DNA of 64,000 nucleotides from VRUE01 sp963837695 (GTDB lineage: Bacteria > Actinomycetota > Thermoleophilia > Solirubrobacterales > 70-9): assembly GCA_963837695.1 (NCBI GenBank), contig CAWINZ010000005.1, forward strand, positions 1,860,001 to 1,924,000, given 5' to 3'. How positions within the stretch are numbered: the first letter of the stretch is position 1; the number at the start of each line of letters is the position of its first letter. The translations under genes and the position numbers were made by a program. Shown here in pieces: positions 40,690-51,999 of the stretch. The notes under the pieces were generated by a model. It did no database searches, was not told where the DNA came from, and worked only from the letters and a program-made list of their open reading frames with translations.

Positions 40690-41556
40690 TCAGCCCAGCG
40701 CGAGCGAGGCGATCGCAGCCGCGATCGCCGGCGCCTGGTCCTCCTGCAGAAAGTGCTTGCCCGACAGCAGGGTCGCCTCGTCGACTCCGAGCGCCCGCTG
40801 TACCTCGCGTCGCCGCTTCTCACCGAGCATCCGGTCCCTCTCGCCCCAGACGACCTGGGCCGAATAGGGCTTGTCGGTGAGGCCCTCGAAGAAGAAGCGC
40901 TCCTTCTCCTCGGTTAATTCGAAGCCCCGCATGATCTTCAGGAACGCCTTGCCCCGGTCGCCACGGTTGAGCAGGGCGTGGTGCGCATAGACGTCGGCGC
41001 GCGGCACCGCGCCTCGATCCGCGATCCCCTCCAGGTAGAACACCTCGGCGAAAGCCGGCGCGATCATGCTGCGCAACCAGACATCGCCGACACCGCGATA
41101 GGAGAAGGGATGCATCGGCCACGGCCGGTGGAAGGTCGCGGCGTTGACCAGCGTGTTGAGCGCCGTCAGCGACAGCACCCGCCCGGAGTTGCGGATCGCC
41201 CACTCGAACCCAACCGGCCCGCCGACATCGTGCACGACCAGGTGACAGCGCTCGATCCCAAGCGAATCGATCGCCTCGCCGGTCCACCGCGCCAAGCCCG
41301 ACCAGCTGAAATCAAACCCCTCAGGCCGATCCGCCAGCCCCAGCCCGGGAAAGTCGAAAGCAACTCCACGTAGCCCACGCCCCGCCAGCTCCGGAACCAC
41401 CTTCCGGTAGAGAAAGGAGCTGACCGGCACCCCATGCAGCAAGACAACAGGATCGCCGTCGCCTTGCTCCAGCACAAAGCTCTCCACATCACCGGCCGCA
41501 AACCGTCGACCGGCAGCTTCATGCGCCGAGATCGAATCTTGCACCTCTCGCTTCAC
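40690..41556 (-). CDS. alpha/beta hydrolase, haloalkane dehalogenase-like
   Basis: The nucleophile elbow reads HLVVHDVGGPVGFEWA, with Asp (not Ser) as nucleophile, as in haloalkane dehalogenases (usually HDWGG). The oxyanion region is LLHGVPVSSFLYRKV and the catalytic His is in LLSGKHFLQEDQAPAI. The start is uncertain: GTG 41556 is used, TTG 41592 would add 12 residues. It could hydrolyse carbon-halogen bonds or epoxides; Asp nucleophile supports the first two only. The 5' part of the gene has an altered codon bias. Confidence 0.8.
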   Translation of the reverse strand: MKREVQDSISAHEAAGRRFAAGDVESFVLEQGDGDPVVLLHGVPVSSFLYRKVVPELAGRGLRGVAFDFPGLGLADRPEGFDFSWSGLARWTGEAIDSLGIERCHLVVHDVGGPVGFEWAIRNSGRVLSLTALNTLVNAATFHRPWPMHPFSYRGVGDVWLRSMIAPAFAEVFYLEGIADRGAVPRADVYAHHALLNRGDRGKAFLKIMRGFELTEEKERFFFEGLTDKPYSAQVVWGERDRMLGEKRRREVQRALGVDEATLLSGKHFLQEDQAPAIAAAIASLALG

Positions 41557-41610
41557 GAGACCAGGCTCGCACGGACGCACGGGGTAGGTCAACTTTGAGC
41601 GTAGGAGGTG

Positions 41611-41733
41611 GTGGCGGGGCTCGTCTCGGAGTGCCTCCCCCCGGCACCGCGGAGTGTTTCTGCCGCGAAGCGGACCAAATCAATCCGGCCGTAGGCCGGA
41701 TTTAGGCACCTCCGAGGCGAGCCCCGGCGCCAC
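41611..41733. repeat. long palindrome upstream of pyrR
   Basis: The left arm (41611-41636) and right arm (41704-41733) are complementary over about 26 bp with two small bulges and one mismatch, sharing a GGGCTCG...CTCGGAG core. Within is a smaller hairpin, ATCCGGCC-GTA-GGCCGGAT (41683-41701). The 123-bp span equals the distance found for the palindrome in pyrK-pyrD, though the sequence differs. This fills most of the 257-bp gap before pyrR. Confidence 0.65.
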
Positions 41734-41781
41734 CCCCGGCCGTCCCCCGCCACCGCTGCTACTCTGCACCCCGTCCTTTAA

Positions 41782-41804
41782 CCCGGTCCCGCGAGGCCAG
41801 GAAG
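41782..41804 (+). promoter_or_regulatory. PyrR-binding hairpin overlapping the pyrR ribosome-binding site
   Basis: CCCGGTCCCGCGAGGCCAGG holds the GGUCC...GAGG...CC pattern of PyrR RNA-binding loops, and its 3' strand includes the Shine-Dalgarno sequence (AGGAAGG) for pyrR. There is no terminator. In mycobacteria PyrR represses translation through such an element, so the same is inferred here: PyrR plus UMP would block translation of the operon. Confidence 0.6.
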
Positions 41805-41813
41805 GTGCAACAA

Positions 41814-42374
41814 ATGAGCGAGAAGGTCGTGCTTCAGCACGACGATTTAAGGCGAACGCTGCGGCGGATCGCCCACGAGATAGCCGAGGCCAACCCTGAG
41901 CCCGAGCGTCTCGCGATCGTCGGCATCCACACCCGCGGCGCCGTGATCGCCCGCCGCCTTCATGCGCTGGTCGGCGAGCTGACTGAGGCCGAGACGCCGA
42001 TCGGCGACCTTGACATCTCCTTCTACCGCGACGACGTCGGCGCCCAGTCGCCGGCGACGCAGCCGGTCGTCCACTCCTCCCACATCGACTTCGACCTGAC
42101 CGGCCGCACGGTCGTCCTCGTCGACGACGTGCTCTTCACCGGCCGCACCGTTCGCGCCGCGGTCGACGCCCTCTTCGACTACGGCCGGCCGCAGCGGGTG
42201 CAGCTTGCGGTGCTCTGCGACCGCGGCCACCGCGAGCTGCCGATCCGCCCCGACTACGTCGGCAAGAACCTGCCGACGGCACGCGGCGAGCGGGTCAACG
42301 TGCGGCTCGAGGAGACCGACGAAGTCGACGAGGTGACGATCTCCGAGCCACGGACGGCGGAGGCCGCCCTATGA
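41814..42374 (+). CDS. pyrR: bifunctional pyr operon regulator/uracil phosphoribosyltransferase
   Basis: PyrR binds pyr mRNA when UMP is high and can salvage uracil. 186 residues from ATG 41814; the PRPP-binding motif VVLVDDVLFTGRTVRAAVD (about residue 105) is characteristic. The N-terminus ALRRTLRRIAHEIAE-type helix and GIHTRGAVIARRLHALV are also standard. It heads the pyr operon and overlaps pyrB by 4 bp. Confidence 0.96.
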   Translation: MSEKVVLQHDDLRRTLRRIAHEIAEANPEPERLAIVGIHTRGAVIARRLHALVGELTEAETPIGDLDISFYRDDVGAQSPATQPVVHSSHIDFDLTGRTVVLVDDVLFTGRTVRAAVDALFDYGRPQRVQLAVLCDRGHRELPIRPDYVGKNLPTARGERVNVRLEETDEVDEVTISEPRTAEAAL

Positions 42375-43333
42375 GGCATCTTCTCGCGATCAAGGATCTC
42401 GACCGCGACGGGATCGAGGCGATCCTCGAGCGGGCCGAGAGCTTCGCCGAGGTCGGACGTCGCGACATCAAGAAGGTGCCGACGCTGCGCGGGCGCACCG
42501 TCGTCAGCCTCTTCTACGAGTCGAGCACGCGCACCAGCGCTTCCTTCGAGTTGGCGGCGAAGCGCCTTTCGGCCGACCTGATCTCGCTCAAGGCGGCGGG
42601 CTCCTCGGTCGACAAGGGCGAGTCGTTGAAGGACACATGCGCGACCCTCTCCGCCTATGACCCCGCGGCGATTGTCATCCGCCACCCCTACGCCGGCGCG
42701 GCGCAGCTGGTCGCGGATTGGAGCGAAGCGGCGGTGGTCAATGCCGGTGACGGCAAGCACGAGCACCCCAGCCAGGCGCTGCTCGACCTCTTCACTCTGC
42801 GCCGCCGGCTCGGCTCGCTGGAGGGGAAGCGGATCTGGATCGTCGGCGACGTCCTGCACAGCCGCGTCGCCCGCTCGAACCTCGTCGCCTTCCAGGCGAT
42901 GGGCGCCGAGGTGACGGTCTGCGGCCCGCCCGCGCTGATCCCGCGCGGGATCGAGCAGCTCGGTTGCGAGGTCTCCTACTCGCTGGAGCGGCTCGGCGAG
43001 GCCGACGTCGTCTATGCGCTGCGACTGCAGCGCGAGCGCATGGCGGAGAGCTTCGTACCCTCGATCCGCGAGTACGCGGCCCACTTCCAGATCGACTCCC
43101 GGCGGCTCGGGCCACGTCAGCTGTTGATGCATCCGGGCCCGGTCAATCGCGGCGTTGAGCTCTCCGGCGAGGTGATCGACTCGCCGCAGTCGCTGATGAC
43201 CGAGCAGGTCGCCTCCGGCCTGGTCGTGCGGATGGCGATTCTCTACGAGCTGCTCGCGGCGGGACCCCAGCGTCCTGTCAGCGCAGCGGACGAGCCCGAG
43301 CAGAGCCCGACCCCGATCGGACAGCCGGCGTGA
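42371..43333 (+). CDS. pyrB: aspartate carbamoyltransferase catalytic subunit
   Basis: Transfers the carbamoyl group to aspartate, first committed pyrimidine step. The carbamoyl-phosphate loop FYESSTRTSASFELAAKRL (about residue 52), KGESLKDTCATLSAYDP, HPYAGAAQLVADW and NAGDGKHEHPSQALLD are diagnostic. Near the C-terminus, LMHPGPVNRGVELS. 320 residues. No pyrI regulatory gene is present, as expected of this class. Confidence 0.97.
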   Translation: MRHLLAIKDLDRDGIEAILERAESFAEVGRRDIKKVPTLRGRTVVSLFYESSTRTSASFELAAKRLSADLISLKAAGSSVDKGESLKDTCATLSAYDPAAIVIRHPYAGAAQLVADWSEAAVVNAGDGKHEHPSQALLDLFTLRRRLGSLEGKRIWIVGDVLHSRVARSNLVAFQAMGAEVTVCGPPALIPRGIEQLGCEVSYSLERLGEADVVYALRLQRERMAESFVPSIREYAAHFQIDSRRLGPRQLLMHPGPVNRGVELSGEVIDSPQSLMTEQVASGLVVRMAILYELLAAGPQRPVSAADEPEQSPTPIGQPA

Positions 43334-44676
43334 GTCTCGCCGAGGCGCTTGAGATGCGCTCCGGAGAGGGCGCCGATCTGGTCCTGCGCGGCGCCGCGGT
43401 GCTCGACCCGGTGGCGGGCATCGAGGGCACCTACGACGTCGTCGTCCGCGCCGGCCGGGTCGCCGAGCTCGCCACCCCCGGAGCCTCCGCCGATGGGCTG
43501 GAGGAGGTCGAAGCCGAGGGCCTGCACGCCTTCCCCGCCTTCTTTGACCCGCACGTTCACCTGCGCACCCCCGGACAGGAGCACAAGGAGGACATCGAGA
43601 CGGGCAGCCGCGCCGCCGCGGCCGGCGGTTACTGCGGAATCATCGCGATGGCCAATACCGAGCCTCCGGTCAGCACGCCGGCCGACGTCGAGGCGCTGCG
43701 CGAGGCAGCCCGCGAGGCGGCCTCGGTCCCGGTCGGCTTCCTGGCCACCGTCACCCGCGGCATGGAGGGCGAGGAGCTGACCGAGATGGGGGCGATCCGC
43801 GAGGCGGGTGCCGCCGGCTTCAGCGATGACGGCCTGCCGATCCGCAGCGCCCGCGTCCTGCGCCGCGCCCTCCAATACCAGCAGCTCTGCGGCGGCACGA
43901 TCGCCCTCCACGAGGAGGACCCGGAGCTCTCCGCAGATGGCGTCATGCACGAGGGACCGGTTTCGGCCGAGCTCGGGCTGGCCGGCATCCCCTCGGTCTC
44001 GGAGTCGACGATGATCGCCCGCGACGCGGCGCTGGCCGGCTACGAGGGTGGGCGGATCCACGTCCAGCACCTCTCCGCGGCCGAGTCGGTCGAGGCGGTG
44101 CGAGCCGCCAAGGCCGCCGGGGTGAAGATCAGCGCCGAGGCGAGCCCGCACCACCTCTGCCTCACCGACGAGGAGCTGCGCAGCCTCGATCCGCGCCGCT
44201 TCAAGATGAACCCGCCGCTGCGCGCCGAGGCCGACCGCCAGGCCCTGATCGCGGGCCTGCGCGACGGCACGATCGAGTGCATCGCCACCGACCATGCGCC
44301 CCATGCCGCCGAGGAAAAGGAGGTTCCCTTCGAGCAGGCCGCGATGGGGGTGACCGGGCTGGAGACGGCCTTCGCCGCACTGCACACCGAGCTGGTCCTG
44401 CCGGGCACGATCGAGCTCGGCCTGCTGATCGAGCGTTTGGCCGGCGGCGCCGCCCCGTTCGAGCTCGACCGGCCGACTCTCGCGCCGGGCAGCGAGGCCA
44501 ACATCGCCCTCTGCGACCTCAGCGCCAGGTGGACCGTCGGCGAGGAGGGCTATGAGAGCCGCTCGCAGAACTCCTGGTGCGCCGGTCGCGAGTTGACCGG
44601 TCGGGTCCTGATGACTCTCGCCGGCGGTCAGGTCGCCTACCGGCTGCGCAGCTTCAGCCTCGGGGTCGCGGCGTGA
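43330..44676 (+). CDS. pyrC: dihydroorotase
   Basis: Type I dihydroorotase closing the pyrimidine ring. 448 residues with metal ligands HVHLRTPGQEHKEDIETGS (HxH), the mid-protein EASPHHLCLTDEEL and the catalytic Asp in CIATDHAPHAAEEKE. FSDDGLPIRSARVL is also conserved. Both ends overlap neighbouring genes (GTGA type). Confidence 0.96.
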   Translation: MSLAEALEMRSGEGADLVLRGAAVLDPVAGIEGTYDVVVRAGRVAELATPGASADGLEEVEAEGLHAFPAFFDPHVHLRTPGQEHKEDIETGSRAAAAGGYCGIIAMANTEPPVSTPADVEALREAAREAASVPVGFLATVTRGMEGEELTEMGAIREAGAAGFSDDGLPIRSARVLRRALQYQQLCGGTIALHEEDPELSADGVMHEGPVSAELGLAGIPSVSESTMIARDAALAGYEGGRIHVQHLSAAESVEAVRAAKAAGVKISAEASPHHLCLTDEELRSLDPRRFKMNPPLRAEADRQALIAGLRDGTIECIATDHAPHAAEEKEVPFEQAAMGVTGLETAFAALHTELVLPGTIELGLLIERLAGGAAPFELDRPTLAPGSEANIALCDLSARWTVGEEGYESRSQNSWCAGRELTGRVLMTLAGGQVAYRLRSFSLGVAA

Positions 44677-45780
44677 CCGGCGGCTACGTCCTGCTCGAGG
44701 ACGGGACTCGCTTCGAGGGTGCGCTCTGCGGGCCCGAGGGCGAGATCACCGGCGAGGTCGTCTTCAACACCTCGATGACCGGCTACCAGGAGTCGGTCAC
44801 CGATCCCTCCTACGCCGGCCAGATCATCATCTTCACCTACCCGCTGATCGGCAACTACGGCGTCTCCGCCGCGGCGATGGAGTCCGACCGGATCCACGCC
44901 CGCGGGGTCGTCATGCGCGATCCGAAGAACCGCGAGGACGTCGCCACCGCCGAGGGCGGCTGGCTCGACTGGCTCGGCGACTGTGGCGTCGCGGCGATCG
45001 GCGGCGTCGATACGCGCGCCCTCGTCCGCCACATCCGCGACAGCGGCTCGATGCGCGGCGGCATCTTTTCCGCCGCCACGGCGGAGTCCGAAGCGCGCGA
45101 ACGGGTCGCCGCCGAGCCGGCGATGGACGGCGCCGACCTGGCCCGCACGGTGACGCCCCCGGAGCCGGTGCGCTTCGAGGGCGACGGTCCGCACGTGGTC
45201 GGAATCGACACCGGGGTCAAGCTCAACATCGTCCGCGAGCTGCGCGAGCGCGGTTGTCGCCTCACCCTGCTTCCCTGCACGTCCTCGGCGGAGCAGGTGC
45301 TTGGCGAGGATCCGGATGTCGTCTTCCTCGCCAACGGACCCGGCGACCCCGGCGCCCTCGGCTACGTCGTCGACACCGTGCGCGAGCTGGTCGGGGTCAA
45401 GCCCCTCTTCGGCATCTGCCTCGGCCACCAGCTGCTCTGCCGCGCGGTCGGCCTGGAGACCTTCAAGCTGCCCTTCGGCCACCGCGGCGCCAACCACCCG
45501 GTCAAGGATTTGGCCAGCGGCCGGATCGAGATCACCTCGCAGAACCACGGCTTCGCGGTGCAGGGGCCGCAGGGCGAGCCGCGGATCGAGACCGACGAGC
45601 CGGTCCGCTGGGAGACCGACTTCGGCGTCGCCGAGCTCTCCCATCTCAATCTCTACGACCGCACGGTCGAGGGCCTTGTGCTGAAGGACGTCGCCGCGGC
45701 GACGGTCCAGTACCACCCTGAGGCCGGCCCCGGACCGCACGACGCCCGCCATCTTTTCGACGACTTCCTGGAGCTCGCCC

Positions 45781-45788
<8 letters not shown>
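44673..45788 (+). CDS. carA: carbamoyl-phosphate synthase small (glutaminase) subunit
   Basis: Supplies ammonia to CarB. GTG 44673 overlaps pyrC; a longer frame upstream is antisense-like and rejected. Residues include VVFNTSMTGYQESVTDPSYAG, the glutaminase nucleophile in LFGICLGHQLLCRAVGLE (about residue 252), KFGHRGANHPV-type loop as LPFGHRGANHPVKDL and the C-terminal YHPEAGPGPHDA. 371 residues; 8-bp overlap with carB. Confidence 0.96.
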
Positions 45789-48887
<3,099 letters not shown>

Positions 48888-48891
<4 letters not shown>

Positions 48892-50708
48892 CCGCCCCGT
48901 TCGGGCGCCGGGCCTGCGAGGTGACGGAGAGTCGCGCCTCCGGCGGCTACCGCGTCTTCTCGCTGCTCGACACCGAGGGCCCCGAGCCGCTCCCTGGCCA
49001 GTTCTACATGCTCGCCACGGCGCGGCACTGGGAGGAGCGTGGCAACCGCCCCTTCCTGCCACGGGCCTTTTCGGTAGCGGAGACCGCTCCCGCAAAGGGC
49101 GGCGTCCGGCTCGACTTCCTGATCGAGGGCATCGGCCCGGGTACCGATCGCCTCTGCGAGCTCAAATCTGGAGAGCAGGTCTGGGTCAACGGCCCGCTCG
49201 GCAACAGCTTCTCGGAACCGCGCGAGCTGGCTCCTGAGGCGGCCGGGGCGATCCTCGTCGGCGGCGGCATCGGCATCGCCCCGCTGGCCCTATGGCGCCG
49301 CAAGCTCTCCGAGCGCGACATCCCCGCCCGTGTCCTACTTGGCTTCCGCGACGAGACCCACTCCGGCGGCCTCGACGACCTCTTCCGCTGCTGCGAGGTG
49401 GGCCTCGCCAGCGACGACGGCCACATCGGCCATCACGGCTACGTCACCGACCTGCTGGCCGCCATGCTGGCTGGCGACGATGCAGCTTCAGCGGCTGTAT
49501 ATGCCTGTGGTCCGCCGCCCATGCTCGACGCCGTGGCAGCTCTCTGCAGCTCTCACGACATCGCCTGTGAGCTGGCCATGGAGTCCCCGATGGCCTGCGG
49601 CTACGGCGCCTGCTTCGGTTGCGCCGTCCCAAAAGCCGACGGCGGTTACGCCCGCCTATGCGTAGACGGACCAGTAGTCCGCGGGCCAAGGGAGGGCGGG
49701 GGTGTCCACCCGCGCAGCGGCGTCCTGTTTTTCGCCCCACCTGCCAACGCGCCAGCCGACGAGGCTCCTGGCGAAAAACCCAGCAAGCGGGTGGACACCC
49801 CCGTCCTCCCTCCAACGGGAACCGCCGCCGTCAATTTCTGTGGCCTGGAGTTGGCGCACCCGGTGATCAACGCCTCGGGCACGTTCGACGCGATAGCCGC
49901 GAGGCGCGTGTACGGGGATCAGCTGTTGGGGGACTTCCCGTTTTCGGCGTTCGTGTCGAAGACGATCACGCTGGAGCCCAGGGCCGGCAACGAGCCGCAG
50001 CGGATCTGGGAGACGCCAGCGGGGATGATCAACTCGATCGGGTTGCCGAACAAGGGGCTGGATGGGTTCTTGGCCTCCGATCTGCCGGAGCTGGGTGAGC
50101 TGCCGGTGCCGCTGATCGTGTCGGTCATGGCGACTGGGCACGAGGACTTCAAGAAGATGGTTGCCGCGCTGGACGAGCGGGACGAGGTTGCCGCGCTTGA
50201 GCTGAACGTCTCCTGCCCCAACGTGCACTCGGGGCTGATTGTCGGCGAGCAGCCAGAGGAGACCGCGGCGCTGCTGGAAGCGCTCCGGCCACTGACCGCC
50301 AAGCCGCTGATTGTGAAGCTGACGCCTAACGTCGCGGACCCGGCCGCGGTCGCGGTGGGGGCGGAAGAGGGCGGAGCCGATGCGGTCTCCTTGATCAACA
50401 CGATGAAGGCGAGCGCGATCGATCCGGTCAGCGGGGAACCGGGCATCGGAGTGGGGCAGGGAGGGCTCTCGGGGCCGGCGATACGACCGATCGCGGTCGC
50501 GCAGGTTCGCGCCGTCGCCGCCGCTGTGAGCCTGCCCGTCGTCGGCATGGGAGGGGTCAGCTGCGGTGATGATGCGCTTGAGATGCTGGTCGCCGGAGCG
50601 ACCCTTGTCGCGGTTGGGACGGAGAGCTTTCGCGACCCGAGAGCGGGTGCGCGCATTGCCGCAGAGCTCTCTGAGCGGTCCTCGCTTGCCGAGCAAGCCT
50701 CAAGCTAG
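48888..50708 (+). CDS. pyrK-pyrD: fused dihydroorotate dehydrogenase electron-transfer subunit (PyrK) and catalytic subunit (PyrD, class 1B)
   Basis: One 606-residue chain. Residues 1-265 are PyrK: FAD domain (PGQFYMLATAR; NRPFLPRAFSV), NAD region VGGGIGIAPLALWRRKL and the [2Fe-2S] cysteines in MACGYGACFGCAVPKADGG and RLCVDGPV. Residues about 312-606 are class 1B PyrD: LELAHPVINASGTFDAIA, SVMATGHEDFKKMVAALD, the catalytic Cys in LELNVSCPNVHSGL and GMGGVSCGDDALEML. The 41-residue linker between (GGGVHPRSGVLFFAP... KRVDTPVLPP) is encoded by a long palindrome. Normally two genes. Confidence 0.93.
49690..49811. repeat. palindromic repeat element, copy A (in-frame in pyrK-pyrD)
   Basis: Outer arms 49690-49713 and 49787-49811 are complementary at 23 of 24 positions, with a CGGGGGTGTCCACCCGC core. 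An inner pair, TTTTTCGCC (49728-49736) with GGCGAAAAA (49770-49778), nests inside. The sequence aligns along its whole length with 53268-53392, including CGCAGCGGCGTCCT and GGCGAAAAACCCAGCAAG. Arm differences between the copies are matched on both sides. Confidence 0.85.
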
Positions 50709-50752
50709 ACTCGAGGTCTAGGTGAATTTGGCGAAAAAGGGGTCGGATGACC

Positions 50753-50780
50753 TTGCACGCCCGCGAGCCGCGGCTATACT
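50753..50780 (+). promoter_or_regulatory. promoter upstream of mihF
   Basis: TTGCAC (-35) at 50753-50758 and TATACT (-10) at 50775-50780 are separated by 16 bp. The mihF ATG is 10 bp past the -10 box, so the transcript would be leaderless or almost so, a common actinobacterial arrangement. Confidence 0.65.
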
Positions 50781-50790
50781 CGCCGCCCAG

Positions 50791-51123
50791 ATGCCTGCCC
50801 CAGTCAAGACCTCCGCAGCGGCCCCCGAGAGGTCGCTGGACCAACGCATGGACGCGCTGAAGCGGGCAAACGACATCCGCACGGCCCGCGCCAAGCTCAA
50901 GAAGGACCTCAAAGCGGGCAAGGCGAGCATCCACGCGCTGCTCCTCGATCCGCCCGAGTACGTGATGACCGCCAAGGTCTTCGACATGCTCCTCGCCGTC
51001 CCCAAGTACGGCCGGGTGAAGACCAACCGGATCCTCAACCAGTGCCGCATCTCGTCCTCGAAGACCATTGGTGGTCTTTCGGAGAGGCAGAGGGCGGAGC
51101 TGGTCAGCCAGCTCCGCAGGTAG
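50791..51123 (+). CDS. mihF: integration host factor MihF-type
   Basis: 110 residues from ATG 50791 (an upstream in-frame start at 50722 would precede the promoter). It is a basic, helical DNA-binding protein of the actinobacterial mIHF family: LKRANDIRTARAKLKKDLKA, then LDPPEYVMTAKVFDMLLAVP and the H2TH-like KYGRVKTNRILNQCRIS. It bends DNA and is a nucleoid and recombination factor. The usual neighbours gmk, rpoZ and coaBC follow. Confidence 0.92.
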   Translation: MPAPVKTSAAAPERSLDQRMDALKRANDIRTARAKLKKDLKAGKASIHALLLDPPEYVMTAKVFDMLLAVPKYGRVKTNRILNQCRISSSKTIGGLSERQRAELVSQLRR

Positions 51124-51162
51124 CGAAGCCGACCGGTCCGCCGGTCAGTATCTCCGGCCGCA

Positions 51163-51741
51163 ATGGCCAAAGTCTTTGTCATCACCGGGCCCAGTGGCGT
51201 CGGCAAGGGGACGCTGATCTCCAAGCTCTTGGAGCGTGTGCCCGGCTTGGAGCTCTCGGTCTCGGCGACGACCCGCGAGCCGCGCGAGGGCGAGGCCGAC
51301 GGTCGCGATTACCACTTCCTCACTCGGGAGGAGTTCGACTCGCGGGTGGCGCGCGAAGACTTTCTCGAGTTCGCCACCTACAGCGGCAACCGCTACGGCA
51401 CCCTGCGCTCTGAGGTGCGCAAGCGGCTCGAGGCCGGCCGCTCGGTCGTGCTCGAGATCGAGGTGCAGGGAGCGCGCCAGGTACGCGCGGCGATGCGCGA
51501 GTCGATCCAGGTCTTCATCGCGCCCCCCGATCCGGCGGTCCTGCGGCAGCGGCTCGAGTCGCGTGCCTCTGACTCAGCCGAGGCGATCGACGCCAGGTTG
51601 GAAGTCGCCGAGCAGGAGCTCGCCGCCCAGGGCGAGTTCGCCCACTGCGTGACCAACGCCGACCTGGAGCGAGCTGCGGCCGATCTGGAGGGGATCGTGC
51701 GCGCCGAGCTTGGCCTGTCAGTAGACTCGGCGACCGAATGA
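51163..51741 (+). CDS. gmk: guanylate kinase
   Basis: Phosphorylates GMP to GDP. 192 residues with the P-loop VFVITGPSGVGKGTLISKLL at the N-terminus, ATTREPREGEADGRDYHFLT and LEFATYSGNRYGTLRSEV in the GMP site, and VLEIEVQGARQVRAAM. Its stop overlaps rpoZ as ATGA. Confidence 0.96.
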   Translation: MAKVFVITGPSGVGKGTLISKLLERVPGLELSVSATTREPREGEADGRDYHFLTREEFDSRVAREDFLEFATYSGNRYGTLRSEVRKRLEAGRSVVLEIEVQGARQVRAAMRESIQVFIAPPDPAVLRQRLESRASDSAEAIDARLEVAEQELAAQGEFAHCVTNADLERAAADLEGIVRAELGLSVDSATE

Positions 51742-51971
51742 TCAAACCACGCGTAGACAAGCTCCTCGACCACGCCGACTCCCACTACGCGGCAGTCGTC
51801 GTCGCGGCGAAGCGAGCCCGCCAGATAAACAGCTACTTCCACAACCTCGGCGAGGGCGGCTTCGGCGAGTACCCGCCGCCGATGGTCGAGACCCGCGGCG
51901 ACCGCAACTACCTCTCGATGGCGCTTGAGGAGCTTGCCGAGGGCAAGCTCAAATACGAGTACCGCGCTTAG
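51738..51971 (+). CDS. rpoZ: DNA-directed RNA polymerase subunit omega
   Basis: 77 residues. Omega helps assemble the beta-prime subunit. The family phrases are present: IKPRVDKLLDHADSHYAAVV, AAKRARQINSYFHNLGEG and the actinobacterial YLSMALEELAEGKLKYEYR end. It is short but full, and lies between gmk and coaBC as in most actinobacteria. Confidence 0.93.
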   Translation: MIKPRVDKLLDHADSHYAAVVVAAKRARQINSYFHNLGEGGFGEYPPPMVETRGDRNYLSMALEELAEGKLKYEYRA

Positions 51972-51999
51972 CGCACCGCTCGCTCAAAAAGGGGGAGAG

